DNA of 64,000 nt from Chryseobacterium sp. C-71 (GTDB taxonomy: Bacteria; Bacteroidota; Bacteroidia; Flavobacteriales; Weeksellaceae), in the NCBI RefSeq assembly GCF_020911865.1, contig NZ_CP087131.1, positions 124,001 through 188,000 of the forward strand. The letters run 5' to 3'. Shown here in pieces: positions 53,053 to 63,333 of the stretch. The translations under genes were made by a program, and so were the position numbers. Under the pieces are notes generated by a model, which had not been told where the DNA came from, searched no databases, and saw nothing but the letters and a program-made list of their open reading frames with translations. The first letter of the stretch is position 1, and the number at the start of each line of letters is the position of its first letter.

Positions 53053-54612
53053 ATGAAAAAAATCATATCAACTTTAATCATCGCTGCAACGTTTTATTCC
53101 GGGCTCAACGCGCAGTCGGTTTCGAAAACGACCGAAGAGCAACTTTACAGACCCAACTATCACTTCACTCCTCAAAAAGGCTGGATGAACGATCCAAACG
53201 GATTGTATTATTTAGATGGTCTTTATCATTTGTTTTTTCAGTATTATCCTGGTGGAAACAAATGGGGACCAATGCATTGGGGACACGCAACCAGCAAAGA
53301 TTTGGTAAAATGGGAAGAGCAGGAAGTTGCTTTGTTCCCGGATCAATTGGGTTATATTTTTTCCGGAAGTGCTGTCGTAGATAAAAATAATACTTCTGGT
53401 TTTGGAGATGGAAAAAACATTCCGGTTGTAGCATTTTACACCTATCACGATCCATTAAAGGAAAAAGAAAATAAATTGGATGTTGAAAGTCAGGCTTTAG
53501 CGTATTCTTTGGATAACGGTAAAACGTGGACGAAATATAAAAATAATCCTATAATTCAAAATCCAGGTGTTCGAGATTTCAGAGATCCGAAAGTGATCCG
53601 AGATGAGATTCATCAGCAATGGATAATGAGTATTGCTGTGCAAGACAAAACACAGTTTTATGCTTCTAAAAATTTAAAAGATTGGCAACTTTTGTCAGAT
53701 TTTGGAAAAGATTTAGGTGCACACGGCGGTGTTTGGGAATGTCCGGATTTTTTTCCTATAAAAATTGAGGGAACACAGGAAACCAAATGGGTTTTAATTC
53801 AAAATCTTAATCCGGGTGGACCAAACGGAGGCTCCGGTGCCCAGTTTTTTGTGGGTGATTTTGATGGAAAAACATTTAAAATAGATGCTCTTTTTGCAAA
53901 ACAACTGGCAAAAGAAAAGGCCGTGTGGTTAGATTGGGGAATGGATAATTATGCAAGTGTATCTTTTGACAACGTCCCTGAAAATAAAAGAGTAATCATC
54001 GGCTGGATGTCTAATTGGCTGTATGCGCAGGAAGTTCCCACAGAAAAGTGGAGAAGCAGCAACACCATTGCAAGAGAAGTGAACCTCGTAAAAACGAAAG
54101 AAGGTTATATTCTTAAAAATGTACCCGTTTCTCAACTGGAAAAATATCATAGCAAGAAAATTTCAAAAAATATTAATCTAAAATCATCCCAATCTATTCT
54201 TAAAAATAATGAAATCGACCTTACAAAAGCAGTGATCGATTTTGATTTTAAGAAAATGACGAGCGGTGTCTATACAATTTCTTTGAGTAATTCTTTAGGT
54301 GAAAAACTCACTTTTGGAATCGATAATAAAGAGAAATCACTTTTCATAGACCGTAGAAAATCCGGGAAAACCAATTTCAGTGATAAATTCGCAAAAAAGG
54401 TTACTAAAACACCGCTTTCAAAAACTTTAACACAAGGAAAATTTAAAATTTTATTGGATAAAACTTCCATCGAAATTTTCTTCAATAACGGCGAAAAGGT
54501 AATGACCGAAATTTTCTTCCCTAATGAAAGCTTCTCGGAACTAAGCTTATACACAGATACAAAGGGAAGTGTTTTGAACATTACAGCTCATGAGCTTACA
54601 ATTAATAAATAA
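53053..54612 (+). CDS. GH32 beta-fructosidase (levanase/invertase type)
   Basis: A 519-residue GH32 enzyme with signal peptide MKKIISTLIIAATFYSGLNAQ and no lipobox, so likely periplasmic. All three catalytic motifs are intact: nucleophile Asp47 in GWMNDPNG, transition-state Asp178 in FRDPKV, and acid/base Glu229 in WECPDFF. The five-blade propeller is followed by a C-terminal beta-sandwich (about 370-519). It releases fructose from fructans or sucrose; exo-levanase versus inulinase activity cannot be told from sequence. It lies 9 bases upstream of the susC-like gene. Confidence 0.93.
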   Translation: MKKIISTLIIAATFYSGLNAQSVSKTTEEQLYRPNYHFTPQKGWMNDPNGLYYLDGLYHLFFQYYPGGNKWGPMHWGHATSKDLVKWEEQEVALFPDQLGYIFSGSAVVDKNNTSGFGDGKNIPVVAFYTYHDPLKEKENKLDVESQALAYSLDNGKTWTKYKNNPIIQNPGVRDFRDPKVIRDEIHQQWIMSIAVQDKTQFYASKNLKDWQLLSDFGKDLGAHGGVWECPDFFPIKIEGTQETKWVLIQNLNPGGPNGGSGAQFFVGDFDGKTFKIDALFAKQLAKEKAVWLDWGMDNYASVSFDNVPENKRVIIGWMSNWLYAQEVPTEKWRSSNTIAREVNLVKTKEGYILKNVPVSQLEKYHSKKISKNINLKSSQSILKNNEIDLTKAVIDFDFKKMTSGVYTISLSNSLGEKLTFGIDNKEKSLFIDRRKSGKTNFSDKFAKKVTKTPLSKTLTQGKFKILLDKTSIEIFFNNGEKVMTEIFFPNESFSELSLYTDTKGSVLNITAHELTINK

Positions 54613-54621
54613 AACTATACT

Positions 54622-57600
54622 ATGAAGAAATACAAAATAGCCATCGCCTTTTGCCTTCTGCCTTTTTCGTATGTATTTGCGCAGGAAGTCGTTAAAGGTA
54701 AAGTAGTTTCCTCAAATCAAAAACCGTTGAGCGGAGTTGTTGTAACCGTTTCGGAGACAGGAGCCAATACTACCACAGACAGTAGCGGTTCATTTCAGAT
54801 CAATGACCTGCAAAAAGGAAACACTTTAATTTTTACTTATCCGGATTTTTCCACCCGTGAAGTAATTGTGGATGAAAAGACTGTTCTCAATATCGTTTTG
54901 GCTTCAGAAAAAATCAAAAGCATAGACGAGGTTGTCGTAACAGGATATACGAAGCAGAGAAAGGCAGATATTACAGGTGCGGTTTCCGTGGTGGATATGA
55001 AAGACCTGAACAAGCAGACTGAACCCAATCCGATCAAATCTTTGCAGGGAAGAGTAGCCGGTGTTAATATCACAGCTGACGGATCTCCTTCAGGCAGTAA
55101 TACAAAAGTACTGATCCGTGGTGTTGGGACTTTGAATAATACAGATCCGCTATACGTAATAGACGGTGTTCCTACAAAAGCCGGAATGCACGAACTTAAC
55201 CCAAGTGACATCGAATCGATGCAGGTACTGAAAGATGCATCTTCAGCAAGTATCTACGGTTCCAGAGCTGCCAATGGTGTTATCATTATCACCACCAAAA
55301 AAGGGAAAAAGGGCAAGATGAGAATCGACCTTAATTATTATACGGCATATTCACAATATGCAAAGAAAACAGAGGTTCTGAACGCAAAACAATTCGGACA
55401 GGTGCTTTGGCAGGCCAACATCAATGACGGACTGAACCCGAATAGCAATAATCTCAGCTACAATTTTGACTGGGGTGTTCAGAATGGCATTCCTACATTG
55501 TACAATAGTTTCGTGCCTGAATATCTGGATGCCGGAAAAACCATTAAGTCAGCCAATACCAATTGGTACGATGAGGTTTCGCAGACCGGGGTTGCCAATT
55601 CGCTGGATGTTTCTGCTTCGAGTGCTTCAGACAAAGGGTCTTACTTTTTCTCTCTGGGATATTACGACAATGAAGGAATCGTGAAATTGACCAATTTCAA
55701 AAGATTGTCTGCCCGTGTCAATACTTCCTACAATTTTTTCGACGGAAAACTGAAAATCGGAGAAAATTTCACTTTCAATAAAACCAATGAGCTGATGGAT
55801 CCGGGCGTTTTAGATCCTGCTTTACGTGCTTTGCCTATCATTCCAGTTCATACTGTAGACGGGATCGGTTGGGGCGGTCCTGTTGGCGGAATGAATGATC
55901 GGCAAAACCCTGTCAGACTTTTAGAATACAATAAAGACAACGGCTATCAGTACCAAAGATTCTTCGGAAACGTTTATGCCGAATTGCAGCCAGTAAAAAA
56001 TCTGACCTTAAAATCCAGCTTCGGAATCGATCTTTCCAATTATTACAAAAGAATGCTGCAAAGAAGCTATGTTTCGGGTTATCTGCAAAACAAAACCAAT
56101 GCTGTGAATATCGATCAGTCAGACACCGAAAAATGGACATGGACCAATACTGCACAGTATACTGCAAAAGCAGGGAAACATCATTTTGATCTTTTGGGCG
56201 GAATGGAAATGTACAAGGATACATTTAAAAATACCTGGTTGAGAAAAGAAGGGTTTTTGATTGAAACGCCTGACTACATGTATCCTGATGCAGGAACGGG
56301 AGATGCCTTTAACGGCGGAAGCTCTACTTACTACAGCCTGTTGTCTTATTTCGGGAAATTTTCCTACGATTATGATAACCGTTATCTTTTCTCTGCAACA
56401 ATGCGTTACGATGGCTCTTCAAGGTTCGGTAAAAATAACCGTTTCGGAACTTTTCCTGCATTTTCTGCAGGATGGAGAATCAATAAAGAACATTTTGCAG
56501 AAAATTTGATTCCGTTCTTTTCAGATTTGAGGTTAAGAGCAGGTTGGGGACAGACCGGAAACCAGGAAATCAGCAATTCGGCGGTTTACTCGCTTTATAT
56601 AGCAAATTACGCAGGAGGAAATCCAACGTGGGCAACATCTTACGGTACAGCTTACGATATTTCCGGTGTCGGAAGCGGATTACTGCCATCAGGATTTATT
56701 GCAACGCAGACAAAAAATGACGACCTGAGATGGGAAACTACCACACAGACGAATCTCGGTCTTGATTTCGGATTTTTTAACCAAAAGCTGACAGGGAGTG
56801 TAGATGTTTATAAAAAAGCAACAAAAGATATTTTGGTGTTGCCACCTTATCTTGGTGTGATCGGAGAAGGAGGAGATCGATGGATTAATGGTGCATCTAT
56901 GGAGAATAAAGGGATTGAGGTTGCATTATCTTATCAGAATGAAACAGCAGGTGGTTTCCGTTACGAAGTTTCAGGGAACATCTCGATGAACCGCAACAAA
57001 ATTACTGAGCTTCCGCAATCCGTTATCAACAACTACGGTGGAAACGGAACCACGGATAATATTCTCGGAAGACCGATCAATTCAATGTACGGGTATGTTG
57101 CAGACGGACTTTTCAGAACTCAGGCTGAGGTGGATAATTCCGCTACCCAGCCGGGGAAAGGCTTGGGAAGAATTCGCTATGCCGATCTGAATAATGACGG
57201 AATTATCGACGACAAAGACAGAACGTGGATTGGTAATCCGAATCCGGGATTTATGTATGGTGTCAACCTCAACTTTTCATATAAAAACTTTGATCTTTCA
57301 ACATTCTGGCAGGGCATCGGCGATGTAGATGTTATTAATTCAAAAAAATACCAGACTGATTTCTGGAGCGTGGATGATGTTGGTTCCAATAAAGGAACAA
57401 GACTTCTGAATGCATGGTCGCCACAGAATCCCAATTCGGATATTCCTGCACTTACTACAGTGGACAGCAATGCAGAATCAAGATTCTCATCTTACTATGT
57501 TGAAAGCGGAAGTTATTTGAAACTAAGGGTTTTACAATTGGGCTACACATTTCCGAAATCTTTAATGGAGCAATATCACATCACCAATTTCAGGATGTAT

Positions 57601-57723
57601 GCAAGTGTCCAGAATCTTTGGACGATAAAATCAAAAAGCTTTACAGGAATAGATCCTGAAACACCGGCATTCGGTTACCCGTTACCGCTGACGTTCAATT
57701 TTGGAGTTAATTTTTCCCTATAA
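54622..57723 (+). CDS. susC: SusC-like TonB-dependent outer-membrane transporter
   Basis: A 1033-residue SusC-family protein. A signal peptide ends ...SYVFAQ. Then come a carboxypeptidase-regulatory-like domain (VVKGKVVSSNQKPLSGVVVTV, about 23-100), a TonB box region with DEVVVTGYTKQRKADITGAV, the plug (SLQGRVAGVNI, VLIRGVGTLNNTDPLYVIDGVP, DASSASIYGSRAANGVIIITTKKG), and the 22-strand barrel to the end. It imports oligofructosides with the SusD-like lipoprotein as lid. Length is normal and no frameshift is seen. Confidence 0.95.
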   Translation: MKKYKIAIAFCLLPFSYVFAQEVVKGKVVSSNQKPLSGVVVTVSETGANTTTDSSGSFQINDLQKGNTLIFTYPDFSTREVIVDEKTVLNIVLASEKIKSIDEVVVTGYTKQRKADITGAVSVVDMKDLNKQTEPNPIKSLQGRVAGVNITADGSPSGSNTKVLIRGVGTLNNTDPLYVIDGVPTKAGMHELNPSDIESMQVLKDASSASIYGSRAANGVIIITTKKGKKGKMRIDLNYYTAYSQYAKKTEVLNAKQFGQVLWQANINDGLNPNSNNLSYNFDWGVQNGIPTLYNSFVPEYLDAGKTIKSANTNWYDEVSQTGVANSLDVSASSASDKGSYFFSLGYYDNEGIVKLTNFKRLSARVNTSYNFFDGKLKIGENFTFNKTNELMDPGVLDPALRALPIIPVHTVDGIGWGGPVGGMNDRQNPVRLLEYNKDNGYQYQRFFGNVYAELQPVKNLTLKSSFGIDLSNYYKRMLQRSYVSGYLQNKTNAVNIDQSDTEKWTWTNTAQYTAKAGKHHFDLLGGMEMYKDTFKNTWLRKEGFLIETPDYMYPDAGTGDAFNGGSSTYYSLLSYFGKFSYDYDNRYLFSATMRYDGSSRFGKNNRFGTFPAFSAGWRINKEHFAENLIPFFSDLRLRAGWGQTGNQEISNSAVYSLYIANYAGGNPTWATSYGTAYDISGVGSGLLPSGFIATQTKNDDLRWETTTQTNLGLDFGFFNQKLTGSVDVYKKATKDILVLPPYLGVIGEGGDRWINGASMENKGIEVALSYQNETAGGFRYEVSGNISMNRNKITELPQSVINNYGGNGTTDNILGRPINSMYGYVADGLFRTQAEVDNSATQPGKGLGRIRYADLNNDGIIDDKDRTWIGNPNPGFMYGVNLNFSYKNFDLSTFWQGIGDVDVINSKKYQTDFWSVDDVGSNKGTRLLNAWSPQNPNSDIPALTTVDSNAESRFSSYYVESGSYLKLRVLQLGYTFPKSLMEQYHITNFRMYASVQNLWTIKSKSFTGIDPETPAFGYPLPLTFNFGVNFSL

Positions 57724-57741
57724 TTTTTAAATAATAAAAAA

Positions 57742-59439
57742 ATGAAAAAGAATATACTTTTAACAATAACTTTTGCCTTTTTGCTGGGAACTACTTCCTG
57801 CAACGATTTTCTTGACAATGAACCAAGAGGTGTCCTGTCGGAAGCCGATGTGGTAACGCCTCAGAATGTAGATGGTTTCGTTGTTGCTGCTTATGCATCC
57901 CTTGGAAATGACCATTATGATACTCCCTTCAGTCTTTGGCCTTATGGAAATGTTCGTTCTGATGATGCTTACAAAGGAGGAAGCGGAACCAATGATATCC
58001 AGACTTTTCACTTTTTTGAAATTTCAAACAATATCCGTCCTGATTTTGGTGAATTAGACCGGTTATGGTATCTCAATTATGTAGGAATCGGAAGATGTAA
58101 CAAAGCGATTGCCGCACTTAAGCAACTTTCAGATTCCGAATATCCGAATAAGCAAAGAAGAATTGCTGAAATGAATTTTGTGAGAGGTCATTACTATTTT
58201 TTGTTGAAAACGCTTTTCAAATATGTTCCCTACGTGGATGAAAATACGCCGATTGATGAATATCCTAAAATTTCCAACAAGGCAAAAACTGATCAACAAC
58301 TTTGGGAAGCTATTGCCTCCAACTTTGAATTCGCTGCAGCAAACCTTCCTTCAACACAGTCGGAAGTGGGAAGACCAAAGAAAAGCGCGGCATTTGCCTA
58401 TCTTGCTAAAATAAGGCTATATCAGGCATACGAGCAGGACGATAACTACACTGTTACCCAAGTCAATCCGGTAACACTACAGAAATCTGTCGACGCTGCC
58501 AATCAGGTAATCGGTAATTACACATTGGAGCCTGATTTTGGATACAATTTCATGCCAGGTTCATATGAAAACGGCCCTGAAGCGGTATTTTCCATTCAAT
58601 ATTCTGACAATGACGGTACGCTTTTCGGAAGGCTCAATTACGGTGATGTGCTTTCTCTACCACAAGGTTTGGGATGCTGCGATTTTCACAAGCCGAGCCA
58701 GAATCTGGTGAATGCATTTAAAACGACACCGCAGGGATTACCGATGTTCGATACTTTTAATGATGTGGATCTGAATTACAATCAGTTGAACAGTTACAAA
58801 GTAGATCCTAGGTTATATCACACTGTTGCCTTGCCCGGACTGCCTTGGAAATACGAAGAAAACAAAATCTTTCAGGAAAGCTGGAGCAGAAGTCCGGGAA
58901 CTTATGGTTATTATGCTTCTTTAAAGGAAAATGTACCTGTAGGATGTGGCTGTACGGTGAATGTTGACCCGTTTTACGGAAATTCCAAAAACAGAATCAT
59001 CATAAGATATTCCGATGTTTTGCTGATGAAAGCCGAAGCCTTAATTGAACTCGGACAAATCAACGAAGCATTGCCATTAATCAATCAGGTGAGACAGAGA
59101 GCTGCTAATAGTACTGTTTTGACTGGAAGTTACACCACCAATAATTTGATCAGCAAATATGAGCCGGGCGTCAACTGCACCTGGAATCAGGATTTTGCAA
59201 GAAAAGCGTTGCGATGGGAGAGAAGAATGGAGTTTGCCATGGAAGGAAGCCGTTTCTTCGACCTTGTGAGATGGGGAACTACGGCAGGAACGATGAACAA
59301 CTATTACTCTGTCGAGAAAACTAAAAGATCTTTCTATTCTCAGGCGGGATTTGACCACGGAATTGAGGAATACTGTCCGATTCCTTTGGCACAGATCAAC
59401 TTCAGCCAGGGACTGTACAAACAAAATAACGGATACTAA
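57742..59439 (+). CDS. susD: SusD-like glycan-binding lipoprotein
   Basis: A 565-residue lipoprotein. The signal peptide ends LLGTTSC (Cys20), followed by NDFLDNEPRG, the standard SusD opening. TPR-like helices (RCNKAIAALKQL, EMNFVRGHYYFLLKTLFKYVPYV) and the C-terminal RagB/SusD segment (RIIIRYSDVLLMKAEALIELGQ, RWERRMEFAMEGSRFFDLVRWG) are present. It binds the oligosaccharide at the cell surface and closes over the SusC-like barrel encoded 18 bases upstream. Confidence 0.95.
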   Translation: MKKNILLTITFAFLLGTTSCNDFLDNEPRGVLSEADVVTPQNVDGFVVAAYASLGNDHYDTPFSLWPYGNVRSDDAYKGGSGTNDIQTFHFFEISNNIRPDFGELDRLWYLNYVGIGRCNKAIAALKQLSDSEYPNKQRRIAEMNFVRGHYYFLLKTLFKYVPYVDENTPIDEYPKISNKAKTDQQLWEAIASNFEFAAANLPSTQSEVGRPKKSAAFAYLAKIRLYQAYEQDDNYTVTQVNPVTLQKSVDAANQVIGNYTLEPDFGYNFMPGSYENGPEAVFSIQYSDNDGTLFGRLNYGDVLSLPQGLGCCDFHKPSQNLVNAFKTTPQGLPMFDTFNDVDLNYNQLNSYKVDPRLYHTVALPGLPWKYEENKIFQESWSRSPGTYGYYASLKENVPVGCGCTVNVDPFYGNSKNRIIIRYSDVLLMKAEALIELGQINEALPLINQVRQRAANSTVLTGSYTTNNLISKYEPGVNCTWNQDFARKALRWERRMEFAMEGSRFFDLVRWGTTAGTMNNYYSVEKTKRSFYSQAGFDHGIEEYCPIPLAQINFSQGLYKQNNGY

Positions 59440-59451
59440 AACAAGATACGA

Positions 59452-60846
59452 ATGAAAACGATATTTAAAAAAACTCATATGATCATCATTATGCTGATCT
59501 CTGCGGCCTTTATCTGGTCTTGCGACAGTCAGATGGAAGATGGCCTTGTTACGGATGTTTCAGTAAATATTTCCTCTTTTAAAGTGAACAATGTTTCTGG
59601 GGAAATTGATCATAAGAATGATAAAATCACAGTCACGCTTCCTTATGGAACAAGCGTTAAGACGTTGGCTCCTGTTATTGAAATTCCGCTGGGAGCAGTA
59701 GTTTCGCCGGCATCAGGAGCAACGATTGATTTTTCACAACCGGTTAAATTCAAAGTAAAAAATGGTAACATCTACAAAGATTATCTGGTAACTGTAAAAG
59801 CTCAGGATCCAATTCTCAGCTTTAAAATCAACGGATTATCGGCTACCATCAATAATTCGGGCAAAACCATTTCTCTTACAATGCCGGAAGGAACAAATCT
59901 TACCGCATTGCAGCCGATTATTGAAACCGCAAATGGTGTCAGTATCAGTCCTGCATCGGGAACAACTGTCAACTTTAGCAGTCTGGTTTCGTTTACCGTT
60001 TCTAATGGCAGTCTTACGGAAGTTTATACAGCTAAGGTAACAACACCTGTTTCTGGACCGTCTGTTGCATTCCTTGGAACCGCTGCTACAAGAACAGGAT
60101 TGACAAATCCGGATGAGATTGCAGCTTCTGATTGGCTTTTCGGAAAATATTCAGGAGCTGTCTATGTTTCGATGGCAGATGTCGCAAATGGTGCAGCCAA
60201 TCTTACGGGAATTAATGTGATCTGGTGGCATTTTGACTCGGCTACCGCTCTGCCGGGCGATGCGCTGAATACGAATGTAACTTCCAAAATCAAAACCTAT
60301 CTGAATGGTGGAGGAAATATTTTACTAACAAGCTTTGCTGCACAATATGTTGATGCATTGGGAATAGTTCCAGCAGGAAAAGGACCGAATAATGTTTTCG
60401 GAGATTTTCTTCCGAACGGATTTATAGATACCGGAAGTGATTGGGGAATTTCTTTCAAAGGTCACGAAACACACCCTGTTTTTGACGGGCTTCAAACTTA
60501 TGAATCCGGGAAAGCCAATTTTCTTCAGAAAGGAACATTCAGATTAAATCATACTGCGTGGTGGTTCTTGCCTGATTGGGGTGGTTACGTAAATGGTGCC
60601 GGCTGGAGAAATCAGACAGGTGGTAATAATCTTGCCAGTGAAGCTTGGGACAACACTTTGGACGGACGTGTAGCTGTCGCTGAATTTCCCAGCGGAACTG
60701 CCAATAAAAAATGTATGGTCATCTGTATGGGTGCCTACGACTGGTACAACGAAACCTCGAATGGAACCCCAAGCCAGCCGAACGGCTTTTTGGATAACAT
60801 CAAAAAAATCACGGAGAACAGCCTTAATTATCTTGTAACGAATTAA
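59452..60846 (+). CDS. surface glycan-binding lipoprotein (DUF5018/DUF4960-like)
   Basis: A 464-residue lipoprotein (signal peptide ending AAFIWSC). Two related bacterial-Ig-like repeats follow: about 30-112 (ISSFKVNNVSGEIDHKNDKITVTLPYG..., VVSPASGATIDFSQPVKFKVKNGN) and about 115-195 (ILSFKINGLSATINNSGKTISLTMPEG..., SISPASGTTVNFSSLVSFTVSNGS). A C-terminal domain of about 260 residues is rich in Trp (VIWWHFDSAT, TAWWFLPDWGG). The position behind SusD matches surface glycan-binding proteins of levan loci; the C-terminal part resembles DUF4960. Fructan binding is inferred. Confidence 0.8.
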   Translation: MKTIFKKTHMIIIMLISAAFIWSCDSQMEDGLVTDVSVNISSFKVNNVSGEIDHKNDKITVTLPYGTSVKTLAPVIEIPLGAVVSPASGATIDFSQPVKFKVKNGNIYKDYLVTVKAQDPILSFKINGLSATINNSGKTISLTMPEGTNLTALQPIIETANGVSISPASGTTVNFSSLVSFTVSNGSLTEVYTAKVTTPVSGPSVAFLGTAATRTGLTNPDEIAASDWLFGKYSGAVYVSMADVANGAANLTGINVIWWHFDSATALPGDALNTNVTSKIKTYLNGGGNILLTSFAAQYVDALGIVPAGKGPNNVFGDFLPNGFIDTGSDWGISFKGHETHPVFDGLQTYESGKANFLQKGTFRLNHTAWWFLPDWGGYVNGAGWRNQTGGNNLASEAWDNTLDGRVAVAEFPSGTANKKCMVICMGAYDWYNETSNGTPSQPNGFLDNIKKITENSLNYLVTN

Positions 60847-60857
60847 TATCAGAATCA

Positions 60858-62399
60858 ATGACAATCAGAAAAATATATTTAGCATCTTTGATGGCTCTGG
60901 TAACATTTTCCTGCCAAAATAATGATTCAGTGACAGATGTGAATCCGGAAGATATTTACAGCAAAACCAACATTTTTCCGCAGCCGCCCAATCAGTGGAT
61001 GGGAGAGAACAATCCTTATTATACAGAAGGTTATGCAGGAGATGTAATGCCTTATTATGAAAACGGGAAGTTCCACCTTTTCTTTCTCCACGATGCAAAA
61101 ACAAAACCTGCAGGAGAAGGATTTCACGATATTCACAGCTTCGAGACCGGTAATTTTACAGATTTTTCCTATCAAGGAAGACAGATTCCTTACGGAGCTT
61201 CTTCAGAAGCCGATTTCGGAGTGGGAACAGGAAGCCTTGTAAAGGTAGGAAATACCTATTATTACTATTATACCGGTCATAACGCCGGTGCTTCGTTCCT
61301 TTCAGGCAATCCACGGGAGAGCGTTCTTTTGGCAACAAGTACAGATATGAAAAACTGGACGAAGGTCAAGAATTTTAAAATCACTGCTCCTGCAGGTTAT
61401 TATGATTATGAATTCCGTGATCCACACGTTTTCTTTAATTCCGAAGACGGGAAATTCTGGATGTTGGTTTCTGCTCAGACCTCTGACAAAAAAGCGGTCG
61501 TACTGAAATTTACTACCACCAATCCGGCAATCGGAAATTGGACTGTAGAAAATCCGATTTATACAACCAGCTCTTCCGAAAATTATATTATGCTGGAATG
61601 TCCGGATCTTTTCAAAATGGGCAATTATTGGTATCTTGTTTTTTCTGAAAACTGGAGCAGCAATACAGGAACGCATTACCGTATTTCGACTTCACCAAAC
61701 GGACCTTGGATTACGCCTCAGAATGACCGTCTTGACGGCTCTTATCTGTATGCTGCCAAAACTGTTTCTGACAATACAAACCGCTATCTTGTTGGATGGA
61801 CTGCAAGAAAAACTCCTGAAAATAATACCGGTGGAAAAGACTGGGCAGGAAATATTGTTGCCCATAGACTTATTCAGAATTCGGACGGAACATTGGCTGT
61901 GAAACCGGTTTCAGGATTACCATCTGTGTTTGGTCAGAATGCTGTGCTGTCAGTTGATAAAATCACTGGAAATGCTTCTCAGAATGGAAGTAACTTTAAT
62001 TTATCCGCTAATTCTCAGGTGACTTTTTCGAAACTTCAAAAAGCTAATCAGATTAACTTTACATTGAATGTCTCTGCCGGAAAAGCAGGAATTATTCTGG
62101 CACAGGATAGCGACGCAGGAAGCGGAGTTAAGATTGCCTTTGAACCTGCAAACAACAGAATCGCAGCTTATGTAATGAATTCCGGTTCGGAAGATCTTAT
62201 GAATTATTATCCTCTGAATTCGATTTCAGGTACGACTTATAATGTAACTGCTTCTGTCAGCAACGATGTTTGTGTAGTCTATATCAATGATAAAATAGCG
62301 TTCACCAACAGAATTTATAATATTGTTAATAAAAAATGGAGTATTTTTAGTTCTTCAGAGAGTTCATTCAGTAATATCAATATCAAAAATCCCAATTAA
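60858..62399 (+). CDS. divergent GH32-like lipoprotein (probable surface fructanase)
   Basis: A 513-residue lipoprotein (lipobox TFSC) with a five-blade propeller (about 30-350) and a C-terminal beta-sandwich (about 360-513). The usual WMNDPNG is replaced: QWMGENNPYY precedes GDVMPYYENGKFHLFF, which aligns its Asp62 with the GH32 nucleophile. Asp188 in FRDPHVF and Glu247 in LECPDLF are the expected second Asp and acid/base Glu. So all three acidic residues seem present, but the -1 subsite is altered. Anchoring and place after the glycan-binding gene suggest an endo-acting surface enzyme that feeds the SusC-like transporter (inference). Confidence 0.85.
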   Translation: MTIRKIYLASLMALVTFSCQNNDSVTDVNPEDIYSKTNIFPQPPNQWMGENNPYYTEGYAGDVMPYYENGKFHLFFLHDAKTKPAGEGFHDIHSFETGNFTDFSYQGRQIPYGASSEADFGVGTGSLVKVGNTYYYYYTGHNAGASFLSGNPRESVLLATSTDMKNWTKVKNFKITAPAGYYDYEFRDPHVFFNSEDGKFWMLVSAQTSDKKAVVLKFTTTNPAIGNWTVENPIYTTSSSENYIMLECPDLFKMGNYWYLVFSENWSSNTGTHYRISTSPNGPWITPQNDRLDGSYLYAAKTVSDNTNRYLVGWTARKTPENNTGGKDWAGNIVAHRLIQNSDGTLAVKPVSGLPSVFGQNAVLSVDKITGNASQNGSNFNLSANSQVTFSKLQKANQINFTLNVSAGKAGIILAQDSDAGSGVKIAFEPANNRIAAYVMNSGSEDLMNYYPLNSISGTTYNVTASVSNDVCVVYINDKIAFTNRIYNIVNKKWSIFSSSESSFSNINIKNPN

Positions 62400-63310
62400 T
62401 GTTTATCAATAAGAAAATTAATGTAATAAGTTTTGGCGAAGTACTTTTCGATGTTTTTGGAGAAGAGAAAAAAATTGGTGGAGCTCCTCTCAATCTGGCT
62501 CTCAGAACGGCTTCGTATGGCTTTCCAGTGGCAATGATCAGCGCCGTAGGAAATGATGAAGATGGAAAGATAATTATGGATTACACCAAAGAAAATGCTA
62601 TTGAAACTACCGGAATCATTGTTTCTCCGGAATATGAGACAGGAATTGTTCAGGTTTCTTTAAATGAACGTGGTTCTGCAACGTACGAGATCAAATTTCC
62701 TTCTGCGTGGGATTTTATCACTGTAGATGAAAAAATAATGGATACCGTAAAAGAGGCCGATGTTTTTTTCTACGGAAGCCTTGCCTGCAGAAATGTAGTT
62801 TCCCAAAAGACGCTTTTCTCCTTATTAGATTCCAATGATACAATGTTTAAAGTTTTTGATGTGAATTTAAGAAAGCCATTTTATAATATTCAGCTTCTGG
62901 AAAAGCTTATGAAGAAGGCTGACTTTATCAAATTCAATGATGAGGAAATATTGGAAATTTCTGCCGGAATGGGATTTGAGTCTGAGGATCTGGATTCAAA
63001 CATCAAGTTCATATCAGAAAAAACAGACACTAAGGCAATCTGTGTAACTTTAGGAAAACACGGATCTATCCTGCTATGGAATGATCAATTGTACAGACAC
63101 GAGGGTTATCCTGTGAAAGTAGCAGATACAGTAGGGGCAGGAGATTCTTTTTTGGCCAGCCTGATTGCGAAACTGCGTTCAGATCAAAATCCTGTTGATG
63201 CTCTAAATTTTGCAAGCGCTGTCGGTGCTTTGGTAGCGAGTTATTCCGGTGCAAATCCTAAAATAGAAAGTTCAGAGATTGATATGTTTTTGAAGCAGAG
63301 CTCTTATTAA
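62399..63310 (+). CDS. fructokinase, PfkB family
   Basis: A 303-residue ribokinase-fold sugar kinase. The N-terminus NVISFGEVLFDVFGEEKKIGGAPLNLAL carries the PfkB substrate-binding motif. FKVFDVNLRKPFYN near residue 157 is the second. DTVGAGDSFLASLIAKL holds the catalytic Asp249 and the anion hole. It phosphorylates cytoplasmic fructose, completing the route from fructan to glycolysis. Its start overlaps the stop of the preceding gene by one base (TAATG). It is the last gene of the locus and is followed by a terminator. Confidence 0.92.
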   Translation: MFINKKINVISFGEVLFDVFGEEKKIGGAPLNLALRTASYGFPVAMISAVGNDEDGKIIMDYTKENAIETTGIIVSPEYETGIVQVSLNERGSATYEIKFPSAWDFITVDEKIMDTVKEADVFFYGSLACRNVVSQKTLFSLLDSNDTMFKVFDVNLRKPFYNIQLLEKLMKKADFIKFNDEEILEISAGMGFESEDLDSNIKFISEKTDTKAICVTLGKHGSILLWNDQLYRHEGYPVKVADTVGAGDSFLASLIAKLRSDQNPVDALNFASAVGALVASYSGANPKIESSEIDMFLKQSSY

Positions 63311-63333
63311 TCTGGTAATTATATTCGTTAAGA

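Noticed and set aside
60960..61050. Loss of the GH32 nucleophile in the second GH32-like protein
   Set aside because: At first WMNDPNG seemed lost, but GDVMPYYENGKFHLFF aligns an Asp with the nucleophile position, so inactivity cannot be claimed.
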